This document shows positions 53,356 to 63,345 of a stretch of DNA of 64,000 nt, piece after piece; the stretch's first letter is position 1; the number at the start of each line of letters is the position of its first letter. The DNA comes from Hetaerina americana. Taxonomy: Eukaryota; Arthropoda; Insecta; Odonata; Calopterygidae. The notes under the pieces were generated by a model that saw only the letters and a list, made by a program, of their open reading frames with translations, searched no databases and was not told where the DNA came from. The stretch lies in the NCBI GenBank assembly GCA_022747635.1, contig JAKTNV010000017.1, positions 434,001-498,000 of the forward strand. The letters run 5' to 3'. A program made the position numbers and the translations under genes.

Positions 53356-54209
53356 GTAAGTTGACATGTTCTGTCTTATAAAATGTAGGTATTTGTTCTT
53401 TAGTCTAAATAGTCTCAGGTAAATTGTTATTAATTATATTTCATGTTAATGAGTAATTGTGTCGAAAGTTAGAAACTTTTGTTAATACAATGTCCATTTC
53501 ATAGTTGACAGAAATATTTATATGCTGCTTTACATTTCATAGCTAACGTCATAGTTTTCGGCAAGGATAGTTTTGCAGTGGATTGTGTCAAAAAAGGTTT
53601 TGTGTAGCCTTCTTGCATATGCCCAAATACAAAAGCATATTTGGATGGGTATTTTGTGCTCCTTGACAATGTAGATTAAATGTATCTTATGAATTTAGGG
53701 AGAAGAAAGCAAAAAGCTTATTTAGAACAAGGTGTTGTATGTATGGAAGGGAGGTCAAGGAGCAAATTGCTGGAGGGTAATGCAAATGGGAGGTTGTAGC
53801 TCAATCAGCAGTATGATGTATGGCTGTCATTTGTTAACTGTTTCATTACAATAGAGTATAATTTTCATTTCATTTGATTCTTAGAACCTGAAACGGTTTG
53901 GAGAGGGCTTCAAGTGAAATTTCCCTAATAGCCATATTCATTTCAAGGCAGACATGCCTCAAGTAATTATAGTGATGTGATTCACACGTTTACATTGTTC
54001 AAGTTTATTTTGGGTAGTCTCATGTGAAATAATAAGGTCACATTGAACTCATTTTTACTGCAATGTAATGCATAATTGGGGAAGTAATTAGATGTAGTAA
54101 CCAAAGAAATACTTAATCCAAAACATCATTTAATTGCCTGTGCCAGTGCTCTGGGAAGAGATCTGTGGTGCAGGTGCCTGTTGTTCAGCTTGTGTAGTGA
54201 TTTGTGAAG

Positions 54210-54500
54210 ATGGAAAAAATTGAGATTCCAGCAGTGCTTAAATACTTCATAAGAGTGAGGTGATGACAGTGACATTGAGTAAGGATATTAAGAAAAGACT
54301 CGTAGAAACTTTGATATGGAGCGTAGCTATGTACAGGGCGGAAACGTGGTCCTTGAAACAGGAGGATAAACGTAGATTGGAGGCTTTTGAAATTTGGGTA
54401 TGGATTGTGTTTTGTTAGGAGTCACAAAATATTTAATTGGTTGTTGTGTCCATCCAAAAACCTACCTTAACCGGTAGATTACCTTATAATAAATACTAAA
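54210..54500 (+). mobile_element. Non-LTR retrotransposon family A, 3' tail
   Basis: Plus strand reads LSKDIKKRLVETLIWSVAMY then RAETWSLKQEDKRRLEAFE, the region with the usual SVALYGxETWxL motif near the end of ORF2. The 3' end TGTCCATCCAAAAACCTACC, GGTAGATTACCTTATAATAA matches the end of the copy at 20460-20520. Confidence 0.75.
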
Positions 54501-55335
54501 GAAAGGTATTGAAGCAAAGGAAATACATGCCGACTTTTAGAACCCTCTGGTGGCCTCGGCTCCTTCATATTCAACTAAGCTAAGTGGGCAAATGTGTTGA
54601 AGTTTGGTCGGCACAACTTAGATGATGATTTGCGTAGTGGTCAGCCAAAATGTGTCACCATCCCAGAAATTATTGCAAAAGTGCATAAAATGGTCATGGA
54701 GAATCGCCGACTGAAAGTGCGAGCAATCGCTGAAGCTGTGGAGATGTCATCTGAACAGGCATATCACATTTTAAGAGTGGAATAAAATATGAGAAAATTA
54801 TCTGCTAGATGGGTGCTGTGACTCTTGATGCCAGTTCACAAATGCATCAGAATGGAATTTTCCAAACAATGTTTGACCCATTTTAAGACTGACCAACAAA
54901 ATTTTCTGTGCCAATTTGTGACCACAGATGAAACTTGAGTCCACTACTATACTCCGGAGACAACACAGCAGTGAAAGCATGCTAATTCACCACCACCAAA
55001 GGAAGCAAAGGCAACATGGTCAGCTGGAAAGGTGATAGCTTCAGTTTTCTGGGATGCAAATAGAATTCTGCTGATAGATTATCTTCTCACTGGGCAAAAA
55101 AAATACTGGACTATACTACGCTAACCTGGAGCAGCTACAGCAAAAGATGCACGATAAAAGGCCAGGTTTCACATAGAAGAAAGTCATATTTCATCATTAT
55201 AATGTATGCCCACACATGTGTCATTGCCACAACAAAAATGAATGAACTAAGATACGAATTGTTGTTACAACCACCTAATTCTCCTGATCTGGCTCATAGA
55301 GATTTCATCTGTTCTCTAATCTCAATATTTTTCCA

Positions 55336-57655
55336 TGGTTGATGGGGATTCTCTTCAAACCCCTAACAGTCAAAGTACAAAAAAAATTTTCTTTCCTAAA
55401 AACATTCTAAACTCTATCCCCACTAAAAATAAAAAAAATCTCTGGTATACTGGGGAGTTATTAGCTCTTAGAAATGATTTACTTAGTTACTACCACTCTT
55501 ACAAAACCAGTGGAAGCCGGCATGACAAAGAGGCCTACTTGAAATACAAAAGAGATTATTATAATTTAGTTAGGTGTGCAAAAAATAATGCTTACAAGGA
55601 TTTTATATTGAATGCAAAAAATAAACAAAAGGCAGCATGGAGTGTAATCAATCAAGAAGTTGGTCATGGTAATGGAAAAGAAAATCTTCCTTTCACCCCA
55701 GATGCTGTAAATAATTTTTTCTTAAAAGCTGTTGAAGACAATTTGTTCTCTCGAAAAGTTGATGCTGCCAATATTGGTAATATGCTGCAAAATCTTCCTC
55801 CGAATAATTTAAATTTTAAATGGAATTTTGTTACTCCACTTGATATTATATCGACTGTTAAAAAATTTAAAAAATCCAACAGTAAGGATATTTATGGTCT
55901 TTCTAACTCCCTAATAAAGGACATTATTGTGCTCATTGCGGAACCATTAGAAATGTTAGTCAATTTATGTTTTGAGACAGGAGATTTTCCAACAGCTCTA
56001 AAATATTCCAAAACAGTACCTGTCTATAAGAAAGGTGATAAAGATGATTTAGCTAACTACCGCCCCATTTCCATAGTCCCCGTTTTTGGTAAAATTTTTG
56101 AAGCTATTTTGAAAGATCAAATATGTAATTTTTTTGAGTTAAATAATCTCTTTTCCAAATCCCAGTACGGCTTTCGATCTGGGAAATCTACAATTTTGGC
56201 AGTAGAGTCCATAGTTAATTATGTCATTAATGCATTTGAAGAAAAGGAATCAGTCTCAGTGACACTATGTGATCTTAGTAAGGCCTTCGACTGTGTTAAT
56301 CATTCAATATTACTAACAAAGCTAATATTATGGTATTAAGGGAGTTGCACTGAAACTAATGAAGTCATATTTGGATGATCGCCACCAATTGGTTGAACTT
56401 GATGGCTGTCGGTCTGCAGCTCTTAAAGTAAAATGTGGTGTACCACAGGGCTCTGTGCTTGGCCCAGTACTTTTCATTATCATGATTAATGATTTGCCCT
56501 GTAATATGAAACCTAGATCTGTTTTATCTGCTGATGACACTACTTTTGTGCAAAAGTGTCAACATCCAGAAGATGCAAAGTTACGATCTAGCGCTACCCA
56601 AAAACAGGCTAAGGAATGGTTTGATGTTAATCATTTACAATTAAATACTAACAAAACTCAGCATATTGTGTGTAGTCTTAAATCAAAAATAACTGATGGT
56701 GAAACTGCTAAAATACTAGGAATTTATATTGATACAAAACTTAATTGGGAGACTCACATCAGTCAGACCTGTAATAAACTTAGTAAAGCTTTATCATTTC
56801 AAATGAGTATCGTTTAACACTTTACCATGCCTTCTTTCATTGTCATTTGAATTATGGTGTTGAGTTATGGGGTCATTCCCCTCATGTTAAACAAATTTTG
56901 CTACTGCAAAAGAGAGCTATTCGCTCTCTTGCTAATATACCACCATGTGATTCCTGCAAACCTTTTTTTATTAGGTATAGAATCATGACTGTATTTTGTT
57001 TGTATATCTTTAAGGCTCTGATTCATGTGAAAGTTAATCTAGAAACTTACCAATTAAGATCCAACCTCCATAACTATTCCACAAGAGGTAAATCGAATCT
57101 AAATACTACTTATTGTAGATTGTCATCAACTTACAACACATTTCACAATATGAACATACGACTGTATAACTATCTGCCTACTCAGTTGAAATCAGATGGT
57201 ATCCAGAGTTTCAAGAATAGGGTATACTACCTTGATCAAAAAGTTCCCGGAATAACCACCGTGTGGCGCTCCCATCGTTCCGATTTGAGTTCTGTTTTTT
57301 TTGTTAAATTGGTACATCTGTTGTTGATATTCCCTTTAAATCTTAGTGTCAAGTTATGACACTAAGATTTAAAGGGAATATCAACAACAGAATGACCAAT
57401 TTAACAAAAAAACAGAACTCAAATCGGAACGATGGGAGCGCCACACGGTGGTTATTCCGGGAACTTTTTGATCAAGGTAGTATACCTGGTTACTTGCTCA
57501 CCCACTTTACTCATTGGATGAATTCTTTTGTGACAATCTTCATCACATTTAAGAAAGTATGTTTATATGTTAAATAATACTTACATTGACGACATTTAAT
57601 ATGGTTGTACCATTTTTAAAATGAATAAAGTATTATTATTATTACACTGTTATGT
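55336..57655 (+). mobile_element. Non-LTR retrotransposon family B (Jockey/CR1-like), 5' truncated
   Basis: ORF2 fragment in three frames. At 55335-56339: linker then RT with NYRPISIVPVFGKIFEAIL, SQYGFRSGKSTILAVESIV and DLSKAFDCVNHSIL. At 56359-56817: GVPQGSVLGPVLFIIMINDL and LSADDTTFVQ, where the catalytic YADD has become SADD. At 56847-57359: YGVELWGHSPHVKQILLLQK and the NYSTRGKSNL motif of the C-terminal domain. Frameshifts lie near 56325 and 56810. The 3' end (57590-57650) has AATAAAGTATTATTATTATT, a typical tail. The 5' end lies inside a mariner. It contains the palindrome at 57221-57486. Confidence 0.9.
57221..57486. repeat. 266-bp near-perfect palindrome inside the LINE 3' end
   Basis: The left arm 57221-57350 starts GGTATACTACCTTGATCAAA and the right arm 57358-57486 ends with its reverse complement. 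The loop is AAGTTAT. Differences are a few bases. The left arm is the end of ORF2 coding sequence and the right arm is an inverted copy, followed by the ordinary 3' UTR and tail. Confidence 0.95.
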
Positions 57656-57683
57656 TGCAGGTCTGATTTTCAAGATGGGGTAA

Positions 57684-57862
57684 TATAGAAAGAAAGAAAA
57701 CACAGCAATTCCACATTTACACTTTATTCAGACGACCATGGTTTCACCACTGCGTGGCATCTTCAGGTGACCTATAAAAGTGTAAATGTGGAATTGCTGT
57801 GTTTTCTTTCTTTCTATACGATGGAAAAATTCCACAGAGTAACGGCTAAAACAGTCTCTTAT
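57684..57862 (-). mobile_element. Penelope-type palindromic element with hammerhead core (copy 3)
   Basis: Flanked by a 12-bp duplication AAGATGGGGTAA (57672-57683 and 57863-57874). Inside, 57684-57727 and 57775-57818 are inverted arms (TATAGAAAGAAAG ... CTTTCTTTCTATA). On the minus strand the centre is a full hammerhead core: CTGAAGA (57766-57760), stem II CCAC/GTGG with loop GCA, GAAA (57745-57742), stem III ACCATGGT, cleavage triplet GTC ending at 57734. The arms form a long stem I with an internal loop. All invariant bases are present. No protein is encoded. Confidence 0.75.
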
Positions 57863-58295
57863 AAGATGGGGTAACATTGTTGGACGGGGAGGCTGTGTTT
57901 GAAAATATAAAAGTTTTACTGAGGGAGGGCATTTATTTCTATTCCATTCCGAGAACTTTTTAAACTACCCTTGAAGGTATATGTGGATCATGTGTCATAA
58001 TTTTTGAAGATTTTAATCCCTTTAAGGTAGTCAACTTTTCTGAAAGGTCCTTGAAATGATATGAAAAAGTCATAGTTCACTCTCCAGAGTGAGATCTCTG
58101 GAATGAAACTTACCTGTAGATCATCTACAAATCTCATTATAAGGCCCTAGAAATGCATTCCCTTTAAGCAAGCATGGTTTTTTTATATTGCTTTATCCAT
58201 TGAAATTAACTTTATATCTATACAAAACATAGAAATGAAGAAAGGTGTTGCTCCTTGTCATGTTTTAAAATATTATTTTTCATTGCAATTTATAG

Positions 58296-58590
58296 AACTT
58301 CTACTTCATCATGGTGGCATGAGCGAATTGGGGAATATTTTCTCATCTTCGCCAAAGATCATTCTCTGCTCCCTGAATACCTTAAGAACTTCAAGAGTGT
58401 AGAGGAGGATGCTCAATGTTCAGCTAGGAGGGTGGGGCAAAGGTAAAGACCAGAAGGACTTGTGGACCAACACTGAGCTTACATCTTTTCTCCAATTCTT
58501 TCATTTCCTTGTATATCAAGTGGAGGCATCGATTTCCTTTTGGTCCCTGTTCAGTGCAGGCTGAGTAATTGCTTTTACAGGGCATATCTA
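58296..58590 (+). pseudogene. Lmf2 exon 11, duplicated relic
   Basis: Aligns with functional exon 11 (41263-41560). It starts in frame (TSSWWHERIGEYF, FAKDHSLLPEYL), but an extra base in GCTAGGAGGG (functional copy GCTGGAGGG) shifts the frame and gives a stop at 58444-58446. Further on a 3-bp deletion and a TGA replacing a sense codon (near 58562) would end it again. Acceptor AG is kept. Confidence 0.92.
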
Positions 58591-60453
58591 AGTCATCAGC
58601 AGAAATGTTTGAGTGCCACCAGGTACCAGTAATAGATTTGCTGAATTTTTTAAATAAAGTTTTTTTTCAACTGAAACAATTTTTATGTGGCATGCAATTT
58701 GACTGATTTATAATTTACTACTGATACTATTAAACTTACATATACCAGTATTATGAATATAATGATTCCATTTATTTGGTCATGCAGTCACTGATGGTAT
58801 CATTTTACTGACCTAAGAAACAACCTTTAACCTCAATTGTGTCAAGTTTAATTTTATCTCAGGTAAACTTAAATCATGGTAATTTAAAAATTTAGCAATT
58901 AGTACTTATGTTTTTCAGTCTCACAAATAGGTTTAGTAATATGTTATTGTAAAATTAAAATCTATACCTCAAAGTTATTGGACCCTACTATAACACTTAT
59001 ATTTGGCTTTACAATGTCTCATTAATTGCTATTGCCTAGGTGTGTAATTTGGTTCATAGGTAATTCATAAAATTGATGTTTGTTGTAATATATTATTTCT
59101 TGAAAGGGGAAAAAATCCTCCTTTCATAAATGCAAACTGCTTTTTAATTATCAGGTACTTCAAACAATAATTAAAAATTATAAATGTCTGTGGCAATGAT
59201 ATGTCTGAAGATTTGCTATTTGTATTTCATTCTCCCTTTGAGTTGTAAATGCTGTTTTGATCTTGTTTTGGGTTATATTTAATATACTATGCTCATGTAA
59301 AACTTTGTTTTGTAGGTTTTTAAAGTCCAGAAATGCTAATTGAAATTTATTTCAAAAGTTGAATTTTTGTGTTCTATGATATGATGGTATCTTTTTGTTA
59401 TTAGTTTCTTAACATTGAAATTTTAACAAAACATAAGCATTATCTCATGTATTACAGCAAATGATCATCAAAGGCCAAATTGTTTGCTGAGTAAAATGAC
59501 CCTTAATTTTTTCTTGCTTGAAAGACATGTGACACTATATTACACAGCTTATTTCTGCATGTTTTAATGTAAATCATGGCCACTTTGAAACAATTTTACT
59601 TTTCTTGTGCACACCTGCCATATTAATGTCCATATAACTTCATTCCTTTCTGTCAAATGATGTGAACTAGACTATGGGTAGTGACTTCTAGTATTAATTA
59701 CTTATATGTTACAAATGTAGTTCACTCATGTATTTAATGTGCAATTCTGTTGTAGATTAATGTAACTATACCTGCTACTTGCAATAAAGCTTGTTGTTGT
59801 ACTTACAAGTGTATTTAGTCCGTACAATTACCTGTAAAGCCCTTTGGTTGTGAGTACTTGGTGATTTTTAGGTGTGGGCATTAATTAAGCACCATGTTAT
59901 TTCTACTTAAATGGTTAGTGAAACATTCATTTTCTGTTTAATCATTTTGAAATTGACAATTGTAATTTTTCAAGCACACAGAAATTTCATTAATAACTTA
60001 ATTGTATAATAATACAGTTGTCTTTTTTCCTTATTAAAAAACACTTGTAAGAAGTGTACTTTTGGCAGCCACTTGTTCCCTCCCATAATTTCATTGGCAT
60101 CATGGCTGTCTATTTAAAAAAAGCGATTCCATGGCATATGATTATATTTTGTAGAGTTGTTGAGAGAATTCATTTGTTTACTTAAATACACCATGATCTG
60201 TTTCAATGTAAAATGTGGCACCTCCTAATTTTTCATATCTCTAAATTCTTGATCCTTATTAAATATTTTAAAAATGAATTGCAAGTTCAGCAATCATAAA
60301 TACTTTGTTCTTCCAATTTTATTGCTTAACTTACTTGCATCATGGATTATTCATAATTTATCCATTATTGTATTGGAAAATGAATGGTGTGAAATTCTTA
60401 TTGTAACTAAATGTGATTGAGGAAAATACTTCCGATGCAAAATTTGTTTTCAG

Positions 60454-60649
60454 CATGCAAGGGTTAATGAGAACAGTGTCCAAGTTATTTGCCACTTATG
60501 ATGATTTGTATCAAGATAGGTCACGTGGAAGAAGGCGAATTATATATGAAGAACCAATGGAATCTGGAATGGTGGAAGGAATATTTGGAAAAATGAAGTC
60601 ATTAACCGATTGGACTAATTGGCTTAAACGTGGAAAAAAAATAAATGTG
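60454..60649 (+). CDS. Unidentified exon-like open stretch
   Basis: Between the Lmf2 relic and Pfdn1. TTTGTTTTCAG precedes 60454 and GTAAGT follows 60649, so it is framed like an internal exon of 196 bp. The frame reads MQGLMRTVSKLFATYDDLYQ, DRSRGRRRIIYEEPMESGMV, EGIFGKMKSLTDWTNWLKRG: a charged, soluble-looking composition unlike the AT-rich surroundings. I do not recognise it. The same acceptor and first codons exist in unit 1 (near 45727-45745), but stop codons follow at once and the rest is not alignable. It may be an exon of an unannotated gene, or chance. Confidence 0.35.
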
Positions 60650-61710
60650 GTAAGTCCCAGTTATTGTGGATTAAAAATTTCTTTGGCAAATGAACATGGA
60701 AATAGATAGTGTAGTATCAAGAACGCTCACTAGAAAGCAGCAATAATGTAAACAGCGCCTTGAGGTCAGGGATATGAAAGGGAAACCTTATTGCTAGCTC
60801 ATTAGACGTGGAACAGGACAATTCTGGATTAGAGTAGTGTTACACCAGTCATTTAAAATTAACCATTATGATAAAAATATACCATTTAATTAAATAAATC
60901 ATACAACCACATTAACTCACAAATATAGGTAATACTCTATCTCTAAACATAAATTCTTAAATGTGATATTGTCGCAAAGGAATCCGCCAATCGAGTGGTT
61001 GACAGTTATACAATCGAATTTTCACATAATGAATTTAGTTGTAGGTTGAGGGCAGCCTACAATAAGTAATATTCCAATTCACTTTAGCTCCAATGGTGTA
61101 GACACAGATGTGAGATCTTAATTGGTTAATTTCTAGATTAACTTCGCATGAATTAGTGCATGAAAGATGAACAAAATACAGTCATGAATCCATATCTAAT
61201 ATAAAGGATTGCATGGGTCGTGTGGAGTAAGAGAGCAAATATCTCTCCTTTCTTGTAGCCAGTTTAGTTTGACGTAGAGAATGACACCATAATTCATATG
61301 ACATTGAAAGAGGGTATGGTTATGCGTTCAATGATATAGTAGATACCTTCGCAGGGAAGAATAGTAAGAATCACTTCGAAATGAAATACCCTGAAAGCGA
61401 GTTTAACGATAAATAATCATGCCCTTTTCTCTTCACGTCTACGCACTTTATTGGAATCGCCCCTACTCATTGGTATTGTGACAGGCGCCACAAGTTTGTT
61501 TCACTTTATTGCGAGGAATAACTTTAAGTTCCCTATGTCTCAACCAACATTTGAAGGTCTAAGAATATAATTTCAAAGATTGCACTTCTGATGGGCGATT
61601 AAACTAAGCTGGTAATAATGTGCAAGGCGTTACTGTATTCGCTGTTCGTTATTGCTTTATTTCTGAGTGACCGTCAGGGCGTCGAGATCTGCAGTTAAAG
61701 TCCTACGAAA

Positions 61711-62003
61711 ATGGCGAAGCAGGCAGTGGACCTAGAGTTGAAGAAGGTAAACCAACATATTTATTAATTTCTTCCTCTGTGTTGGTCTTGCCCTTTTTTT
61801 GTGCAAAGTTATTTGATTAATTGGTTACGTTGTGACCATGTCGTGACTCATACATGTGACAATGTCATATTCCATTTTAGGCATTTACAGACCTCCAGCA
61901 AAAAATGCAAGAAACTAGTCAGAAAATAAAGCTAGCGGATGTTCAGATAGATTCGTTAAAAAGAGCAATTCATCACTCTCAATTGACGGACAAAGAAGTT
62001 ACG
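61711..62003 (+). CDS. Pfdn1: Prefoldin subunit 1, exons 1-2 (gene continues past the window)
   Basis: Beta-type subunit of the heterohexameric prefoldin co-chaperone, which passes nascent actin and tubulin to the CCT chaperonin in the cytosol. Exon 1, 61711-61746: MAKQAVDLELKK, then GTAAAC. Exon 2, 61881-62003, after TTTTAG: AFTDLQQKMQETSQKIKLAD and VQIDSLKRAIHHSQLTDKEV plus T, then GTAATT. Both exons end in phase 0. Residues 1-53 form the N-terminal coiled-coil helix up to the LTDxE turn typical of prefoldin-1. The remaining residues (usually about 70, including the YEGVGRMF motif) are not found up to 64000, so exon 3 must lie to the right. The first ATG in a reasonable context is used as start. 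The intact member of the duplicated pair. Confidence 0.9.
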
Positions 62004-62080
62004 GTAATTATTGAAACTCTAGCATTCATTTGGTTTTGATTTCATTGTTAGGAATGTGACCGTGTCAAGTGACTCGTGGT

Positions 62081-62123
62081 TTTGCAAGGGTGTTAAAACT
62101 CGTAGATTTAACACCCTTGCAAA
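62081..62123. repeat. Perfect 17-bp hairpin in Pfdn1 intron 2
   Basis: TTTGCAAGGGTGTTAAA (62081-62097) and its exact reverse complement (62107-62123) flank a nine-base loop. There are no TA borders and no second copy in the window, so its origin is unknown. Confidence 0.85.
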
Positions 62124-63004
62124 GTTTTAAATAGAAAATTCTTTAATGTACGTAAAATATTTTGAAATGGTTTGGTCATTTTTGTGTTTGGTGTAACTTA
62201 AGAAAGGTTTTTAAGTAGAAGCCACCTGACTTCTTTCCAAACCAATCCTCATTCCTTCCATGCTTGTGAAATTTGAAGCTGCTTGAAAGCCATTGTTTTC
62301 AAAATTTTGGTTTTGCTTAAAGAGTTACATTTATCCTAATGTAGTAAATGTCAGCTGTTGTGGCGTTATCGTAAACCTGGGTAGAAGTTAGTAATTCCTG
62401 GGTTAAAGTAGTAAATTCTGCGGCGGAGAAATTGCCGAAGATCAATCATTTCTAATTTACGTGACCCATATTCAGATAATTAAAATCAATTAGCAGATAA
62501 TGTTTCTTTCTGGGTTGTTTTTTAAGTATGTAATTAGAATAATCATCTAGCGGCCAAAAGCATGGAAAATCACTTTTGAGTTAGTGAGGGATGATAAAAC
62601 CTTCAAAGAGTTCGTTGAACAAATTCGGACAAGAAGAAAATTCAAATTCAGTAGAAGCTTTAAATATAGTATAGGACTGCTACAATACAACAAGAACTGG
62701 TTTTCTGAAATAGTTTTGACGACGTGGAGTTGGGAAAGAAGGGGAATAAACTGGCGCATATTCATGCTAGGATTGTAACAAATAAGATGGAGAAATTATT
62801 GCAATAATTTTAAGGTAATCTATTTCAGAGGAAAGACCTGAGTCAATGGATAGTAGTCATAGTATTGAAAATAAAATTCGGAATGGGGGTATTGAATATT
62901 ATAATGAATCTTTCGGATATTTCAGCAAGGATTGAAAAAGAGGAAAAAGTAATTCTGTATTGAATACAAAAAAAATTCTTATAAGCCGCACAAATTTCAG
63001 GGTG

Positions 63005-63165
63005 TAAGATTGTTGCTTTACTGATCAAAGCACTCGACCTTTGGGAGATGTGGTTTGAATCCCGGTCAAGACGAATGATTGTAATGTGCATTAGCGGATT
63101 ATTACTTTAAAAATAGTTAATGGTGCGGTATCTCCCTTTTTCTTTGAATTTATCTATGGTAAAAC
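63005..63165 (+). mobile_element. SINE family 1, 5' truncated
   Basis: AAGCACTCGACC (63028) and TGGTTTGAATCCCGGTCAAG (63051) continue as ACGAATGATT, GTGCATTAGCGGAT and a decayed tail, the same order as in the SINE at 758-880 and its tail at 540-620. The first half of the tRNA-like region is decayed. Confidence 0.65.
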
Positions 63166-63190
63166 CTAGTGCCTTGAAAGTTGGATTAAA

Positions 63191-63345
63191 CCTCGTGGAC
63201 TGCGGCGCAAATACGTCTTATCTTGTTCTTTTAAAGCCCCAAAATTTCGGAGTGTAAGAGGGCAACCTCGGTAGCTTAACTGACGAAAGCTCTCGACAGA
63301 ACATCGAGGTTCCAATCACGGCCATGCCGAATCATCTGTACACTG
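63191..63345 (+). mobile_element. SINE family 1, diverged copy
   Basis: CCTCGTGGACTGCGGCGCAA, then TTTTAAAGCCCCAAAATTTC and AACCTCGGTAGCTTAACTGA match the head and A-box region of the SINE at 643-780. The B-box part (GAGGTTCCAATCACG) is decayed and the tail is missing. Direct repeat with the copy at 63005. Confidence 0.65.

Larger units (their letters stand above)
54560..57973 (+). mobile_element. Mariner-like element split by nested insertions
   Basis: Transposase pieces on the plus strand: 54594-54785 with LRSGQPKCVTIPEIIAKVHK and AIAEAVEMSSEQAYHIL (helix-turn-helix), then decayed RKLSARWV, FVTTDET (first catalytic Asp), and near 55190-55330 a PPNSPDLAHRDF block. Coding is interrupted at about 55336 by a LINE and resumes at about 57660 with RWGNIVGRGGCV, the C-terminal WxxC region. 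That resumed part is itself interrupted by the ribozyme element at 57684-57862. The right terminal repeat CAAGGGTAGTTTAAAAAGTT (reverse complement of 57954-57973) closes the element. The left terminal repeat was not found. Confidence 0.75.
48440..62960. repeat. Segmental duplication unit 2
   Basis: Direct tandem partner of unit 1. It holds the intron 2 counterpart with two newer insertions (48667-48867 and 50287-51557), Lmf2 exon 3, a gap where exons 4-10 should be, replaced by nested transposons (about 53.55-58.2 kb), Lmf2 exon 11, the 3' flank, and Pfdn1 exons 1-2. Similarity to unit 1 fades near 62960, in Pfdn1 intron 2. Confidence 0.85.

Noticed and set aside
53254..58590. A second functional Lmf2 gene
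   Set aside because: No exons 1-2 or 4-10, and exon 11 has a frameshift and two stops.
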